A DNA stretch of 64,000 nt. Source: Synanceia verrucosa. Lineage: Eukaryota; Chordata; Actinopteri; Perciformes; Synanceiidae. A program made the translations under genes and the position numbers. The stretch covers positions 21,276,565 to 21,340,564 of the forward strand of contig CM056559.1 of the NCBI GenBank assembly GCA_029721515.1. Direction: 5' to 3'. Below, piece after piece: positions 1-11,400 of the stretch (position 1 is the stretch's first letter; every line of letters begins with the position of its first letter). The notes beneath the pieces were generated by a model. That model worked only from the letters and a program-made list of their open reading frames with translations, ran no database searches and was not told where the DNA came from.

Positions 1-245
1 GAAATTCTGTTCAGTGTTCTTAGTGATATATTTTATGTAACATTCAGCTTTAACCTCATCTGTACCTGATTATTTTGGTAATAAATAATAATGTAAATAA
101 AGAAACACTATCACATTGCTCTTGTGGAAATACCACCACAACAAGAAAGCACTCACATTTCTGAAGTCCAGTGTTCATCTGCGTGCGGGAGAGAAGTCTG
201 ATGGTAAAGTCACCTGATGCTGGCAGACAGGCCAGCATGTCACTT

Positions 246-447
246 TCACACTAATGCAGCATGGGACACCTTTTCCTCACCATACTGAGGGAGACACAGA
301 GCAGAGCAAGTCAGCCACCGACCAGACACGGTGTGAACAACTTTGCCATCAACTATTTTCACACCGGGTACAGTTTGACCTTTTGCAAATGGCAGCCTGT
401 AATAAACTGACATTGTCCTGTAAACACTCTCTGTGTACTGCAGCAGG
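246..447 (-). CDS. Possible partial exon(s) of an unidentified minus-strand gene
   Basis: I do not recognise this protein. On the minus strand an acceptor-like pyrimidine tract ending in AG lies just upstream of 447. It is followed by an open frame with a possible start at 413 (peptide beginning MSVYYRLPFAK) that stays open to a TGA at 246-248. A second acceptor-like site (tctccctcag) at 285-286 could divide it, giving a last piece YGEEKVSHAALV. The frame is short (84 codons from the first Met of the open stretch at 500) and I see no domain. It lies downstream, in the minus direction, of a likely 5' non-coding exon at 2522-2660, so it could be the first coding exon of that gene. It could equally be chance open sequence. 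The gene would continue past the left edge of the window. Confidence 0.22.
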
Positions 448-2521
448 CTAAGAGAGACATTTTCATTGAACAAAACAGCACACGTACACAGGCCTGTCAT
501 AATAATGACATTATCTACTGATAGTACAATATGTTTTGCAGATCTCGATTCCTCTTGTCGTGTTTACACGCTATTTTTAGACAGTGCACAGACATTGTTT
601 TAGCCACTTTTTTTGGACAAGAAAGAAGTTATCAGTTATCAGTTAACAGATGCAGCAAGACGACAGCCTGCAAAAAACTGGATTTGAATGTGGAAAAGTA
701 GAACAGAATAAAGAAGTGCACCAACCTCCAACAGAGAGCATGCTGGCTCATAAATAAGCTTATTTTGAAAATTATTTTTGTACAACTCCAACAAGTCAAC
801 CTTGTTTCAATAGTGGTGGTAAACTAGCAGCATGTCAAACCTGCGAAGACTTGCCTATCCAAACTTTTCAAACATTCAAGGTCCATCCTGCAAAAATTTT
901 GCAATTTGTGCTTTACCGTCAATACAAGGTGAACCACTAATTAATCATACATGGTCTGCAAATTGATGCACTGATGTTTTTAAACAAACACACTCTGATA
1001 TGTACAATAAATATAAATCAAAACAGTTTTTGCACATTCCTCCTGTCTCTCTCTCCTGTGCAAGCTAATGATAAGCTTTTTATCAATAATTAAATCTGCT
1101 GATTACGTTTGTTATTAACATGTCAGCAAATGGTGAAAAATGCCCATTACAGTCACTTTAAGCTTAAGATGATGTCTTGACTGGCTGTCAGTCCAAAAGA
1201 CAACTCTACAGACATTTCTGCATCACATAAAAACAACATTTTTGCATTTGATTTACATTCATACATTCTTTAGACTCTCGTGATATGGGCCTTTGTTGCA
1301 ATCTATCACCAGCTGGAACATGTTGTTAGATTATATCAGAGGTATAACACAAAGAGGCAGTGTTCACAACAAGGACATGAGGCAGCGTTTAAACAAACCT
1401 CCAACAGTTAGCAACTAGTGACGTAGCGCAGATTCAGACCTCAGTTACTGGATCAGGTATTGGGCACAATGTGAAAGATCTACTTTAAAAACAGCTTCTC
1501 TGTCATTTCAAGATTTAGCATTTCTGCTATCAGCTACATTCATTCAGTCATGGTATACCTCTGACTCAGTTTATAATGTAATCCATGACCTTGCATAACA
1601 TTTTTTTGCATGGATTCAATGCAGACAGATTTATATTAGCAGGTAACATGATAAAACATTCATGGTGCAAAAGAGCAGGCAGTTCTAGATCTAGCTTCCA
1701 CGGCCAAAGTCATTTTTTAGATTAAACTGAGACGGTGTGTCATAGACACAAACAGTTGGTCATATAAATATAAATAAAACATACACAAACATATGTGTAC
1801 ACTCCATAGATCCATGTTTGTGTTTATATGACTATTTCTTTGTAATTGAGTCTTCACTCATACGTTTGGTCATTAAAGCTGAGTCTGACATTCTGAGGGA
1901 CTGTTGGCTTTTATTCTATTTGAACTAAATACAAATTCATTTGACTATAAGATCAGTACTTCCATCCTAACTTGTGTCTAACGTTACTTTCCATTTTCCG
2001 CCTCCTGCAAGCCTCAGCAGGACGCAGGACAGTGAGTGTTAACAGGAAAATAGAAGCGTCATTAAAGCAGACCGGATGATAATGTGACCTCCCCTACAGA
2101 CACAGGTCACACCATGGCATCGTCTTCAGCTAACGCCTTAATCACCCAGATTGTTGAATGCGTCGGCTCTTATAGTGAATCTAAGTGAGGCAGGTTAACT
2201 TTCATACAGCCAGTCTGTAGCTAGGTAACGTTAGCCATCTGCCTAGCAATCCAACCTTTAATCTGTTGTAATTTAGTACAGCTAGCTAACGTCAGCACCC
2301 ATCTGATAAACGTAGCTTGTGCTATTTCACCAAGCAAACACAGAGTAGACTGACTGCGGTCTGACTTAACAAGAACACACCGCTGAACATGTTAGCTCCT
2401 GGTCACAATAAATAAGGAGCTTCTTTGTGCTTATTGTGACCAGGCCAGCTGGACAGCAAACTTTAGCTAATCACGGACGCAAAACACCAACGCAACCCGA
2501 AGTAAAGAGCGTGATACTTAC
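448..2521. other. Non-coding stretch, putative intron of the left-edge gene
   Basis: No convincing coding exon on either strand. The DNA is ordinary AT-rich teleost sequence. A short plus-strand ATG frame at 2114 (24 codons, MASSSANALITQIVECV...) is preceded by an acceptor-like cctcccctacag and ends in a donor-like GTGAGG, but nothing supports a continuation. Near 2398-2444 there is an inverted repeat around the sequence cctggtcacaata. Confidence 0.4.
2398..2444. repeat. Short inverted repeat near a promoter region
   Basis: The arm cctggtcacaata (2398-2410) is matched by its perfect reverse complement at 2432-2444. A second, shorter complementary pair (agctcct/aggagct) overlaps it, so two alternative stem-loops are possible. 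It lies about 80-120 bp inside the first intron of the putative left-edge gene. Function unknown. Confidence 0.6.
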
Positions 2522-2660
2522 TCCTCGCGAATCTATGAGTAAGGAAACTTCATTTTGTGGAGCTCTAACGCTGATAGTGTGTTTATTTCAATAAAAAAGA
2601 AGAGACCATCGCCGGTTCTGTTTCTCCGTGGTGCTGCTGTCTGGCTACGGCAGCTACATC
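2522..2660 (-). other. Likely 5' non-coding exon of the left-edge gene
   Basis: Read on the minus strand, this segment ends in an excellent splice donor (gaggA|GTAAGTATC, donor GT at 2520-2521). It is preceded by GC-richer sequence carrying an NRF-1-like motif. The only ATG in it (ATG AAG TTT CCT TAC TCA TAG) is a six-codon frame, so the exon is probably 5' UTR, possibly with a small upstream ORF. The transcription start is inferred, not seen; the right boundary is approximate. Confidence 0.45.
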
Positions 2661-2682
2661 TGTTACGCATGCGCAGGAAGTC
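2660..2682 (-). promoter_or_regulatory. NRF-1-like palindrome plus ETS-like core in a putative promoter
   Basis: The sequence acgcatgcgca at 2665-2675 matches the palindromic NRF-1 consensus (TGCGCATGCGCA type) and is directly followed by ggaag, an ETS-type core. Such pairs are common in TATA-less housekeeping promoters. Immediately downstream on the minus strand lies an exon-like segment with a strong donor, which supports a promoter here. Confidence 0.45.
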
Positions 2683-2726
2683 AGAAGGACCCCTCGTTAT
2701 GTATTTAGGCACGGACGGTAAACGCC

Positions 2727-2880
2727 TGATCAATAATAATAATAATAATACTAATACTAATATGAAATTATAATTGATTAGTTAAAATGTTAAAATATTT
2801 CTATATTAATTTATATATAAAATTATAATTACAATCATTATAATTATATTATAATCGTGTGTGTGTGTGTATGTTTGAAT
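2727..2880. repeat. AT-rich simple repeats
   Basis: An (AAT)n/(ACT)n run at about 2730-2763 is followed by an AT-rich palindromic stretch (ttataattacaatcattataatt type) and a short (GT)n tract at about 2858-2870. No gene. Confidence 0.8.
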
Positions 2881-2889
2881 GGATCGAAC

Positions 2890-3085
2890 AATCAAAAAAG
2901 GCTCAGTCAATGATCAGCTCCAAGGAGATCAAAAAAGGTCCAACGTTACCTGTGAGTACTGTAACAATTAGAAAACACTATGTGAACCCAAACTATGGCC
3001 CCCCATCAAGTCTCACTGATGCATAAATGGCCTAATGTCCTAAAGAGGTTAGTTTGCCAAAGAACACACTGACTATGCATGTGTG
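2890..3085 (+). mobile_element. Tc1-like transposase fragment (degenerate)
   Basis: Conceptual translation on the plus strand gives pieces such as SSKEIKKGPTLPVSTVTI and, further on, FAKEHTDY. These correspond to the N-terminal helix-turn-helix/linker region and the (Q)FAKEH-DW motif of fish Tc1-like transposases. The frame is broken by stops and small deletions and no terminal inverted repeats are evident, so this is an old internal fragment in the spacer downstream of flot2. Confidence 0.65.
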
Positions 3086-3640
3086 GGTCTATTTCGTTAA
3101 ACACAGAACTATGCAGGTTTATTTGAGTGCTCCTCATATTAATGGAAAATTAATAAAATTAATTAAACCCATTAATGTTGTCGCCACATGAAGTACACAG
3201 ACCCACCAGCATCATACCTGAAAATCACACTGTGTGATAAATCACTTGGTTGCAGACATAAAAATGCTGCATTTCTATACTGACTGAAATAAGAGTAGAC
3301 GCTAAAAATGTATTCTTGTGTATTTACTTTCCAGCACACGTGTGTGTATGTATATACATACATATATATATATATAAATACCGTTAACCTTGCAAAACAA
3401 CAAATTATTCATCAGTAACTATCACAAAAAGGATAAAATGGTTGAAAAAATAAGTAAACAGACAGCTCCTTAAAAAACTACCAATTAATTGAACAAAGCA
3501 AGATTATGAAATCTCTTTGTACTATGTTTATATGTGAGTATATGACGATGTGCATCACTGTACCTTCAACTGAGATGAAGAAGCAGAGTCAAGAGCCTGA
3601 TTAAAAATGAATTAAACAGCAACAAATAGATAAATGATGG
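3086..3640. other. Spacer between the left-edge gene and the flot2 3' end
   Basis: AT-rich sequence with a short TA/CA microsatellite at about 3340-3378 (gtatatacatacatatatatata). I see no exon, RNA gene or complete mobile element. It separates the promoter of the putative left-edge gene from the flot2 polyadenylation region. Confidence 0.5.
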
Positions 3641-3648
3641 TATTTTGA

Positions 3649-3654
3649 TTTATT
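3649..3654 (-). terminator. flot2: Candidate flot2 polyadenylation signal
   Basis: The plus-strand tttatt reads AATAAA on the minus strand, about 1.8 kb downstream of the flot2 stop codon. A 1.8-kb 3' UTR is plausible for the gene. Other AATAAA hexamers occur between here and the stop, so the site used is uncertain. Confidence 0.4.
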
Positions 3655-5444
3655 AGAATGGCAATCCAGAGTGGACTGATTATTCAGAGTACAGACAGAT
3701 GACATGCGGCAAGAGCATACAGGAAGTCATGGCCGTTTGAGACAGTGAATGTGTTGATCACATAAACGATACAGAACACAAAATATATACACTGGACACG
3801 TGTGAAGCTAAACAAATCAATATGGTCACAGTATTTGTTAAGTCACAATATCAGCAAAGAATGATAAACTCATAAGTGAGGATGAGCACAACAATATTCA
3901 TAACAGTCCTCTGTGAATTCTGTCAGTTTCTTCCGCTGTACATAAAACGACCACTTTACTCGTCACCTGCTTGAGATGTGAGGTTCAAACTAAACCTAAC
4001 TGTCCTCTTTACAGTATTAACTGCTAATTCTTCTGAGTACACCCAATAATATACCGTACCGAAAAAACCTTCTCCCTGTCAGATTTGTACCGCTGCACTG
4101 ACGCTTAACGTTTGGTGCCATTAGACCCCAAAAACACCAAAGCACTACAAACCACTTACAAGCAGCAACATTTCCAATTAAAATAGAACTGTTCGATAAG
4201 TTAAAGTACTCTGCTAAAAGATCCTTCTATGTTTGGTGTCACAGTTAAACAAATTGCTGTGGACACGTGCAAACACTAAACATAACGTGTTTCTCTGAAA
4301 AGCATAAAGTTTGGTTTATGACAGACATGGCTTAGTATCTACAGATATTATGTAGCACGAACTCAAATGTCAGATAAACTATGTAGCATCCCCAAAGTCC
4401 TTCTGCTACTATAAAAACAAAAAGACAACCTATTCTATTTGGTGTCGCAGTAGCCTTCAGAATCTATTCACATTAAGCTTTTTCCACACAACAGAAACAT
4501 ATTTCACAACTCCAAGCCTGTCATTTTTACAGTTTGCTAATGAACTCTTTGTATTTTATTTTTTTTTTTTTGACACCAACTGATTTATCTTAGGCCGAAA
4601 CTACTAACATTTACATTAAAACCCACAATAAATATTAAAAGGGCCACAATACGCTAAGCTAACCATATCAGCACAAGATTGGATTTTACTTCCTGTTTCC
4701 CTGTCAGCATATAAACAATAATCATATGTATCATGTCTGATATCAACGGAGAATTAAATGTCTTTCAGGGGAACAATGAAAGTGGTCTACTTTTAAGATT
4801 GTGAGCACCTGTTACATTGTAGAAAAAAAAAATCAACCAGTGACACAAAAAAAACACAAACATGCAATGCAAGGAAAGTTCTGCAAATAACAAGAACAGA
4901 TTCAGATTATCTTGGGAATGCAAGTGTGTCGATGAAGGAAGAGGTATTTAAAATCAAGAAAATGTCCTGCAACATGTGGAATGTAAAAAGTGAGAGCAGA
5001 GGCTGAGTGGTCTGAAAAAAAGCAGGGCCCCAATGTATAAATACCAAAGAATAGGTATTAACATCAGCTGTCAGGTTATAGGTAATGAATCTGACCAGGG
5101 TGAAAGTCAGCTGGTGCGTCAACCATCACCCCAGTTCAGCATCAGCTCTCCCCTTCCATGACACTTCATACAAACAGGCCTCTCTATATATTTTTATATG
5201 CAAATACAAGAAAAGAAGTGAAATAAAAACAGCACAAAATGTTCCCATGTTAAATCTAAATCTTTGAATGAGCAGCAGTGCATTCAGATATTCTGGCCCT
5301 GTATAAAGTAAGGCACCAGAGGTTTCCAAAATTCACTTGGTATACAGTATATACGTATAAAACAACAAAATTTTTCAAGTGTATTAAAGGCAGTCTATCA
5401 GAGTGCATACAACAGATACTGGAGTCGTGCGGGGTCGTTGGCTT

Positions 5445-8400
5445 TCAGGCTTGAGCATTGGTCATCTTCTGCAGAAGCGGGATCTGTACAAAGGAGACGG
5501 AGTAATCAAGATGATACTAATGTGCAACTAGAGGGCTTCTTTCAGCCACCATTTTGTTTTTCTTACTGAAACTGAACATCATGCATCAAGTCAGTGAGTA
5601 ACAGCAGGATGTAATGTTAAACCACATGTAGCACAGCATTGTAACTTTGAACCGTTAACTTGGCAGCTTGTGACATTTCATTTTCTTTCCTTTTGCACAA
5701 TATTGCATTTGCACTATTCTGCGCTACGTTTTTATGATCTTTATACGGAAGATGAAATAGGACAAAACTTAAAAAACAGCGCAGAATGGTGCAAAGAAAC
5801 AACATAAAAACATTATGAAAACACTTCGGACTTTGTATTACAGCCATCTGATCTTATTTTCACTTGCATACAGGTATTTTGGGTTTCTACTGGAACATGT
5901 TAACATGCTTTAATGTTCAAAAAACACTTTATTTACCAGCTGTGCTGCAGCTGTTCTTTTCACCCTCTGAGCTTCTGCCCTGCTCCCCCTCCCGAAAAGC
6001 TCTGTCTGCTCTGATTGGTCAGCTGGCCTACGGCTGTGATTGGTTAACTGAACCGCATGCCATGATATCTCAGGCTACTTTGACTTTGGATTTAAACTAT
6101 CCTACCTCATTAATTAAAGGTACAGTTTTTACAGTCCTGCAGCTGCCACAGAGCTCTGATTGTTTTCATTCCTTTTTCTGAATACATAATGTGCTGACTA
6201 CTCTGCTATTACCAACTAGCTTTAAGTACTGAAAATTATTTTTTCCACCAAGCCTTATATACTGTATATAAGAAATGAAATAAATATACAAAAACAAGCA
6301 GAGAAACATCTTTCAATATCCTACAGTGACTCATCACACATTTAATAGCATGGTAATGCCTAACACACACTTGCCTTGTGACAAACCTATATTATTATCA
6401 TGCTCACCTTTGTCAAATCCACTCCAGTGAGGGCGTTGACAGACACAGGAAGTTCGGCCAAAAGGCGGGTGACCTCACCCGTCACGCGGCTGCCCTCCCC
6501 GCTGAGGATCACTATCTCATTGGTTTTGGACAGAGGCGCTGCCACCTTAGACGCAATCTGCAAAGACATAGTTATGTGTTAACTGTAAGCAGGAAATAAT
6601 CAGTGATCAGGTGATTCCTGAGTCATAGTCTCGTGAAGATGAAGTTATTGTGGTGATCCTGCTAGTGGATGGAAAGTTTTTCTATTTATTTTTTATTACC
6701 ATAAAAAAAATAAAATAAAATAAAAAAATAAAAAACTTTTGGCCATCTTGTGTTACCTGTGGGTTTGAGATCTGTATCACGCTACAATCAAAAGTTAGTG
6801 TATGAATTACATATGTAAGACTCTTACTTGGCATTATATTTAGACACAGTCAGGCAAGCAATTTCCCCTTTTCCAATCTTTAGGCTAAGCTAAACTAGCT
6901 TAGTATTTAATGGACATATATGAAAAAATGAAAGCTGGACATGCATTATGGAACTTGGAGAGGCTGTGATTGTTTTACCATAGGCAGGGCATCGAGGACC
7001 AGGGCCGTCTTAGCTGCCTCTCCATACTGCTGGTAGGCCTCAGCTTTCAGCCTCATCTTCTCAGCCTCCGCTTTGCCCACTGCTTCGATGGAGGAAGCCT
7101 CCGCCTCGCCAAGCTTCTTAATCTTCTCTGCCTGAGCCTGGGCAATCAGCACCGTCTTCATCCTGACGAGGGGGAAACACACAAGTTACAACAACCGATT
7201 CACTATTCCACTGAAATCCTGTTGCTGTGTGACAACTGTGGAATGAATTTTCAGATGCGTCACAAAGAAATGACATTTACCTGGCTTTTTGGCCCAAAGC
7301 GCAACAAAATCAGTGTTAAGCAAAACGGAGGCTGAGTGGCAACAGCACAGAGAGTGCTCCTAATCATCTTTGCTGGTATGTCTTTAACCAGGACAATGTG
7401 TCTCTACCTCAGACCTCCCAGTAGAGCAGGAAACAATCACAACAAGGGGAGGTGAAAGACGATCTGATGACCGATAACACTCATAAGGGCAGATTTACCA
7501 CAGAGACCTACAGATGAAAGATAACTAGATACTGTAATATAACCTCATAACAAGTCTCAGTGTCTGTCTTCATTTCAATATATGTCAGACAACTTCCTCC
7601 ACTTTTATATTAATAAAAAAATCTTTTAGTATTTTAAAAATAGTATTATTATTACAAACATGCTATTATTTTCCATTGCCTGTGCAAACCCTGACCTTTT
7701 TTGGAAATTAAACTTCCTCTCTTTAAAGTCAACTACAGACAAAGAGGACAAGAGGAGGCCTGACACAACAGGTGATACTCTTGAAACCAGTGGACCCCTC
7801 GCTTACTTGTGCCCCTCGGCCAGCTGGTGCATCTTGTAGGCCTCTGCCTCAGCAGGCCTCTTGATTGTGGCAATGAGCTCCTTCTCCGTCCGCTGAATCT
7901 CCGCCTCCTCGACACTGATCTCCTTCTTCCTCTGCACCACTTGGATCTCAATCTCCTCCAGGCGGATCTTTTGCTGCTCCTTGGCCGCCTGCAGCTCGTA
8001 TGCCAACTGGGCCTCGGCTTTCTGAAAACATCGGCACACAGTGTGTCGGACGCATTGTCTGAAAGCTGCTTTAACCCTCACCTTCAGGTGCTCACCTTGG
8101 TATTCACTTCCTGGTTGAAAGCAGCTTTCTGCAGCTCCAGTTCTCGCTTAGAGTCAGCCATCTTGGTGTCGGCCTGGAATTTGACGTCCATCATCTCCTT
8201 CTTACATTCTGCTTCCTGTGAGGAGGCAAATACTGCTTTCACACTGAAATCAGCAGGTCGATGCAGGTTTTTCTATCCCGCATCGACACGACTCGGATCT
8301 GCATTCGGGCTCTTTCACAGAGCTGACAGGGCTCTGACCTCCAGCTGTGAGAGCTGCATGTCTGTTTTTTCCTCCCTCATCATCATCATTACAGATTTAA

Positions 8401-11400
8401 GTGCGCTGGAAGACAGCGAGGTAAACAATGGACAGCATGGACATGAGTGCGTTGTTGTTCCGTGCGTTACAACTTTTCCCTTTTGCAAAGTGTACAAACC
8501 CAGCACAGTACTAATACTAATACTAGTACTAATACATATTGCCATAATCAATAAAAAAAGGTGTGTCAGATCACTATACAAGCTGTATATAAACACGGTC
8601 ACCTAGTTCACACCGGGATTCCCCGATCGGTGGGATTTCCCCAGAATGACGTAGGACTAAATCACCTATATACTTCTATTAAAGATGATGTCGCCACACA
8701 TTTGATTTGTTTGAGTGAATAAAATCTTTGCCCTTCAGAGATCAGTCTCTGGATATCAATGGGAAGACTGATCTTATGAATAAGCAGCTCTGCAGCTCTG
8801 GAACTTCACAGTGACAGCCTGACAGGCTGCTCAGTGACTAAAGCAGGATGCGACAGGCAGATACATCAACGTCATTGGGTAAATAGCTCGACTTTCACAC
8901 TGTAGCCGATCCGATTTGAGACGCTGACCCGCGTCAAAAAGCCGCATCGACACTTTCACATGCAGTGTGAAAGAGGCTAAAGAAGTAAAAGTGTTTGGTT
9001 GTTCGCTGCGCACAATAGGATCCACCTCTCAAGAGTCTCCCACCTGCTATAAAGCCTCCTTACCCTTATCCCAGCATCCCTCTCTGCCTCAGCCACGCCG
9101 ATGTCTGCGTCTCTCTGGACGGCTGCAGTCTGGGTCTTCCCGAGGGAGCTCAGGTAGTCGAGTTTATCATAAACATCCTGCGAGGACAGACAAACAGGTC
9201 GGGCTGTAAGCTTCTTGTGACCACTAAACCACGAGAAGTTACAAAATATAATAAACTTAGAGATGCACCGCTCAACTTTTTCTGCAACTTTTCACAGTGG
9301 CTTGAACTAAATACAATTTGCATATCATGTTCAGAATTTGTAAACATACAACTGAATTTTACATTAAAGAAAAAGCTGTAAAAATAATGTTTTCTTAATT
9401 TTCTCTCACCACTAACTGGAGTAAATTTGTTTCAACCACACAGACCTTCGATCTTCCTTCTATCCAAACAACATCTTATTGACTTATTGATTTCCTCTCC
9501 TGAGCTGGAGAGTTGCCAGCACAAGCAAATGTCTCATTAACGGGAACTGTTGCTGCGGTGGCATCTTATTAGTTGGGGCTTCATTCAACAACAAAATAGA
9601 AAAGGAACATCATGACTCCAACAGGATTATTTATTTTTAAATACTGAAATATTGAAAATGAGACAAGATATCCAGATGGTTTGAATCGGAAAAATAAACA
9701 ACCAAAGAATGTCTGAGGCCTCTACTAAGAGAGACCAAATGAGCTAATTGATGTAAAAGAAATAGACTCAGGGCTTTTAGCTGAGCACTATGGACGAGCC
9801 GCTGCGTCTGCTGCACCACACTTCTATTAGTTCTATTCAAGTACAATAAATTGTACAGGAGGAGGGAGCCTTTAAAAAAACATATTCGATGTAGATTGAC
9901 AACATGGGGTGACTCATGTCTGTATGACACACTACGTCTGCACTTCCCTCTCGTTGTGGATCTCTGTGGTGGTAAGAGAGTGCTCACAATTACAAAGATG
10001 GAATCATTGTTTTATAGCCTTGTTGGACCCCACAAAACTATAAAATGCAAGCAGGACAGTAGTTAAATGTTTATGATGGTTCACTGGGAAATGACAGTGA
10101 ACGCATCCCGCTGCCTGTCTTTTATATCTCATGCTGGCATTCATGTTTTTATAATGGATGAAGCAAAAGAGTGTGTTTGCTCTCCTATTTATTGGTCACG
10201 CTGCAGTCACTCTCTGTAGGACCCATAAAAAGCCCTACTTTAGGAGGTACAGCTTGCTAAATAGTATTTTTGTCCCCTTTCTTCCCCACCTATCACACCA
10301 TTGTCAAACCCACCTTAATGGTAAAGCTGAGGATCTCAATGCCCATCCTGCCGACATCGGGAGCTGCCACCTCCCTCACCAGTTTAGCAAACTGGTCCCT
10401 GTCCTGGTAGATCTGCTCAACAGTCAAGGTGCCTGCAAAAGAGAGACATTAGTCAATACCCCTACACCACATGTCCATGTGTACACTGCCATTCAAAATA
10501 TGTCAAACGGTTCACATACTACAGACATCAGACAACAAGTTCAATTCAATCAACAACTGTAATAGTTGCTCAAATGAAATGACTGTCCAGACCTAGAATG
10601 GAGCGCAAATGTCCCTCCAAAGTCTGCAGGACCACTGCCTTGATTTCCATCACAGATTTACCCAGGAACTGCTCACAAGCCACTGCCAGTAAGTCCTGCT
10701 CCGTCATGACTTTCACCTGAGGAAGACATGGTGAGGTCAGCAAACTCCCAACATCTGGCCCTCAGAACGTGATGCTCAGCTGTAGTCAAAGCTCTCACAA
10801 AGCTGAGATAAACATTTAAGCAACAGTGAAACACAGCAGTAGAAAAGCACAGTCTTTAGTTTTGTGGTATTTAAATATAGCTACACAATCTGGAAACATT
10901 TTCCAGCTGTGATATGCTCAACTGTGTGGAGAAATGTTGAGATACAAATTACAGTTTGAGGGTTGAGAAAACTGTGTATAGAGTCTGGACATCTTCTTTC
11001 AGAAATATCATTAAAGATAAACACACAGCAGACGAGTGACTGTTACCAGCTGAGGCGATATTCACCTGAAACTTCACCAAAGTTTGAACTAATCCAATCC
11101 AGAGATGCAAATTGGTTTTGCCTTCCAGCATAGAGTGAACTGGTGGATAATGTTCATTTTGAGTATTTTTGTGTTTACTTGATACTCTCTTAAAATTTCA
11201 CCCGAGCTTGGAACTAACAGCAAAATTACATTCTTTAACTTAATAAAAACAAACATCTTTCAACAAACCACCACAGTTTTTATCTAACAAGAGAAGCCAA
11301 AGTACTTAAATGTTGTCTCGACACAAGCATTTGTAAAGCAACTTTTCCAAAATAAGAGTCTAAAAGGAAAACTATCTGATGGAAGAACAAATATACAAGA

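Noticed and set aside
2099..2185. Small plus-strand exon with ATG (MASSSANALITQIVECV...)
   Set aside because: Exon-like borders, but no downstream coding exon was found before flot2, and it lies within the putative intron of a minus-strand gene. Kept only as an open question in the findings.
7809..8606. A 265-codon plus-strand open frame opposite flot2
   Set aside because: It is antisense to the flot2 exon at 8021-7807 and an adjoining intron. The coiled-coil exon's Glu/Ala/Lys-rich codons read on the other strand as a Leu-rich frame. No domain, no splice context.
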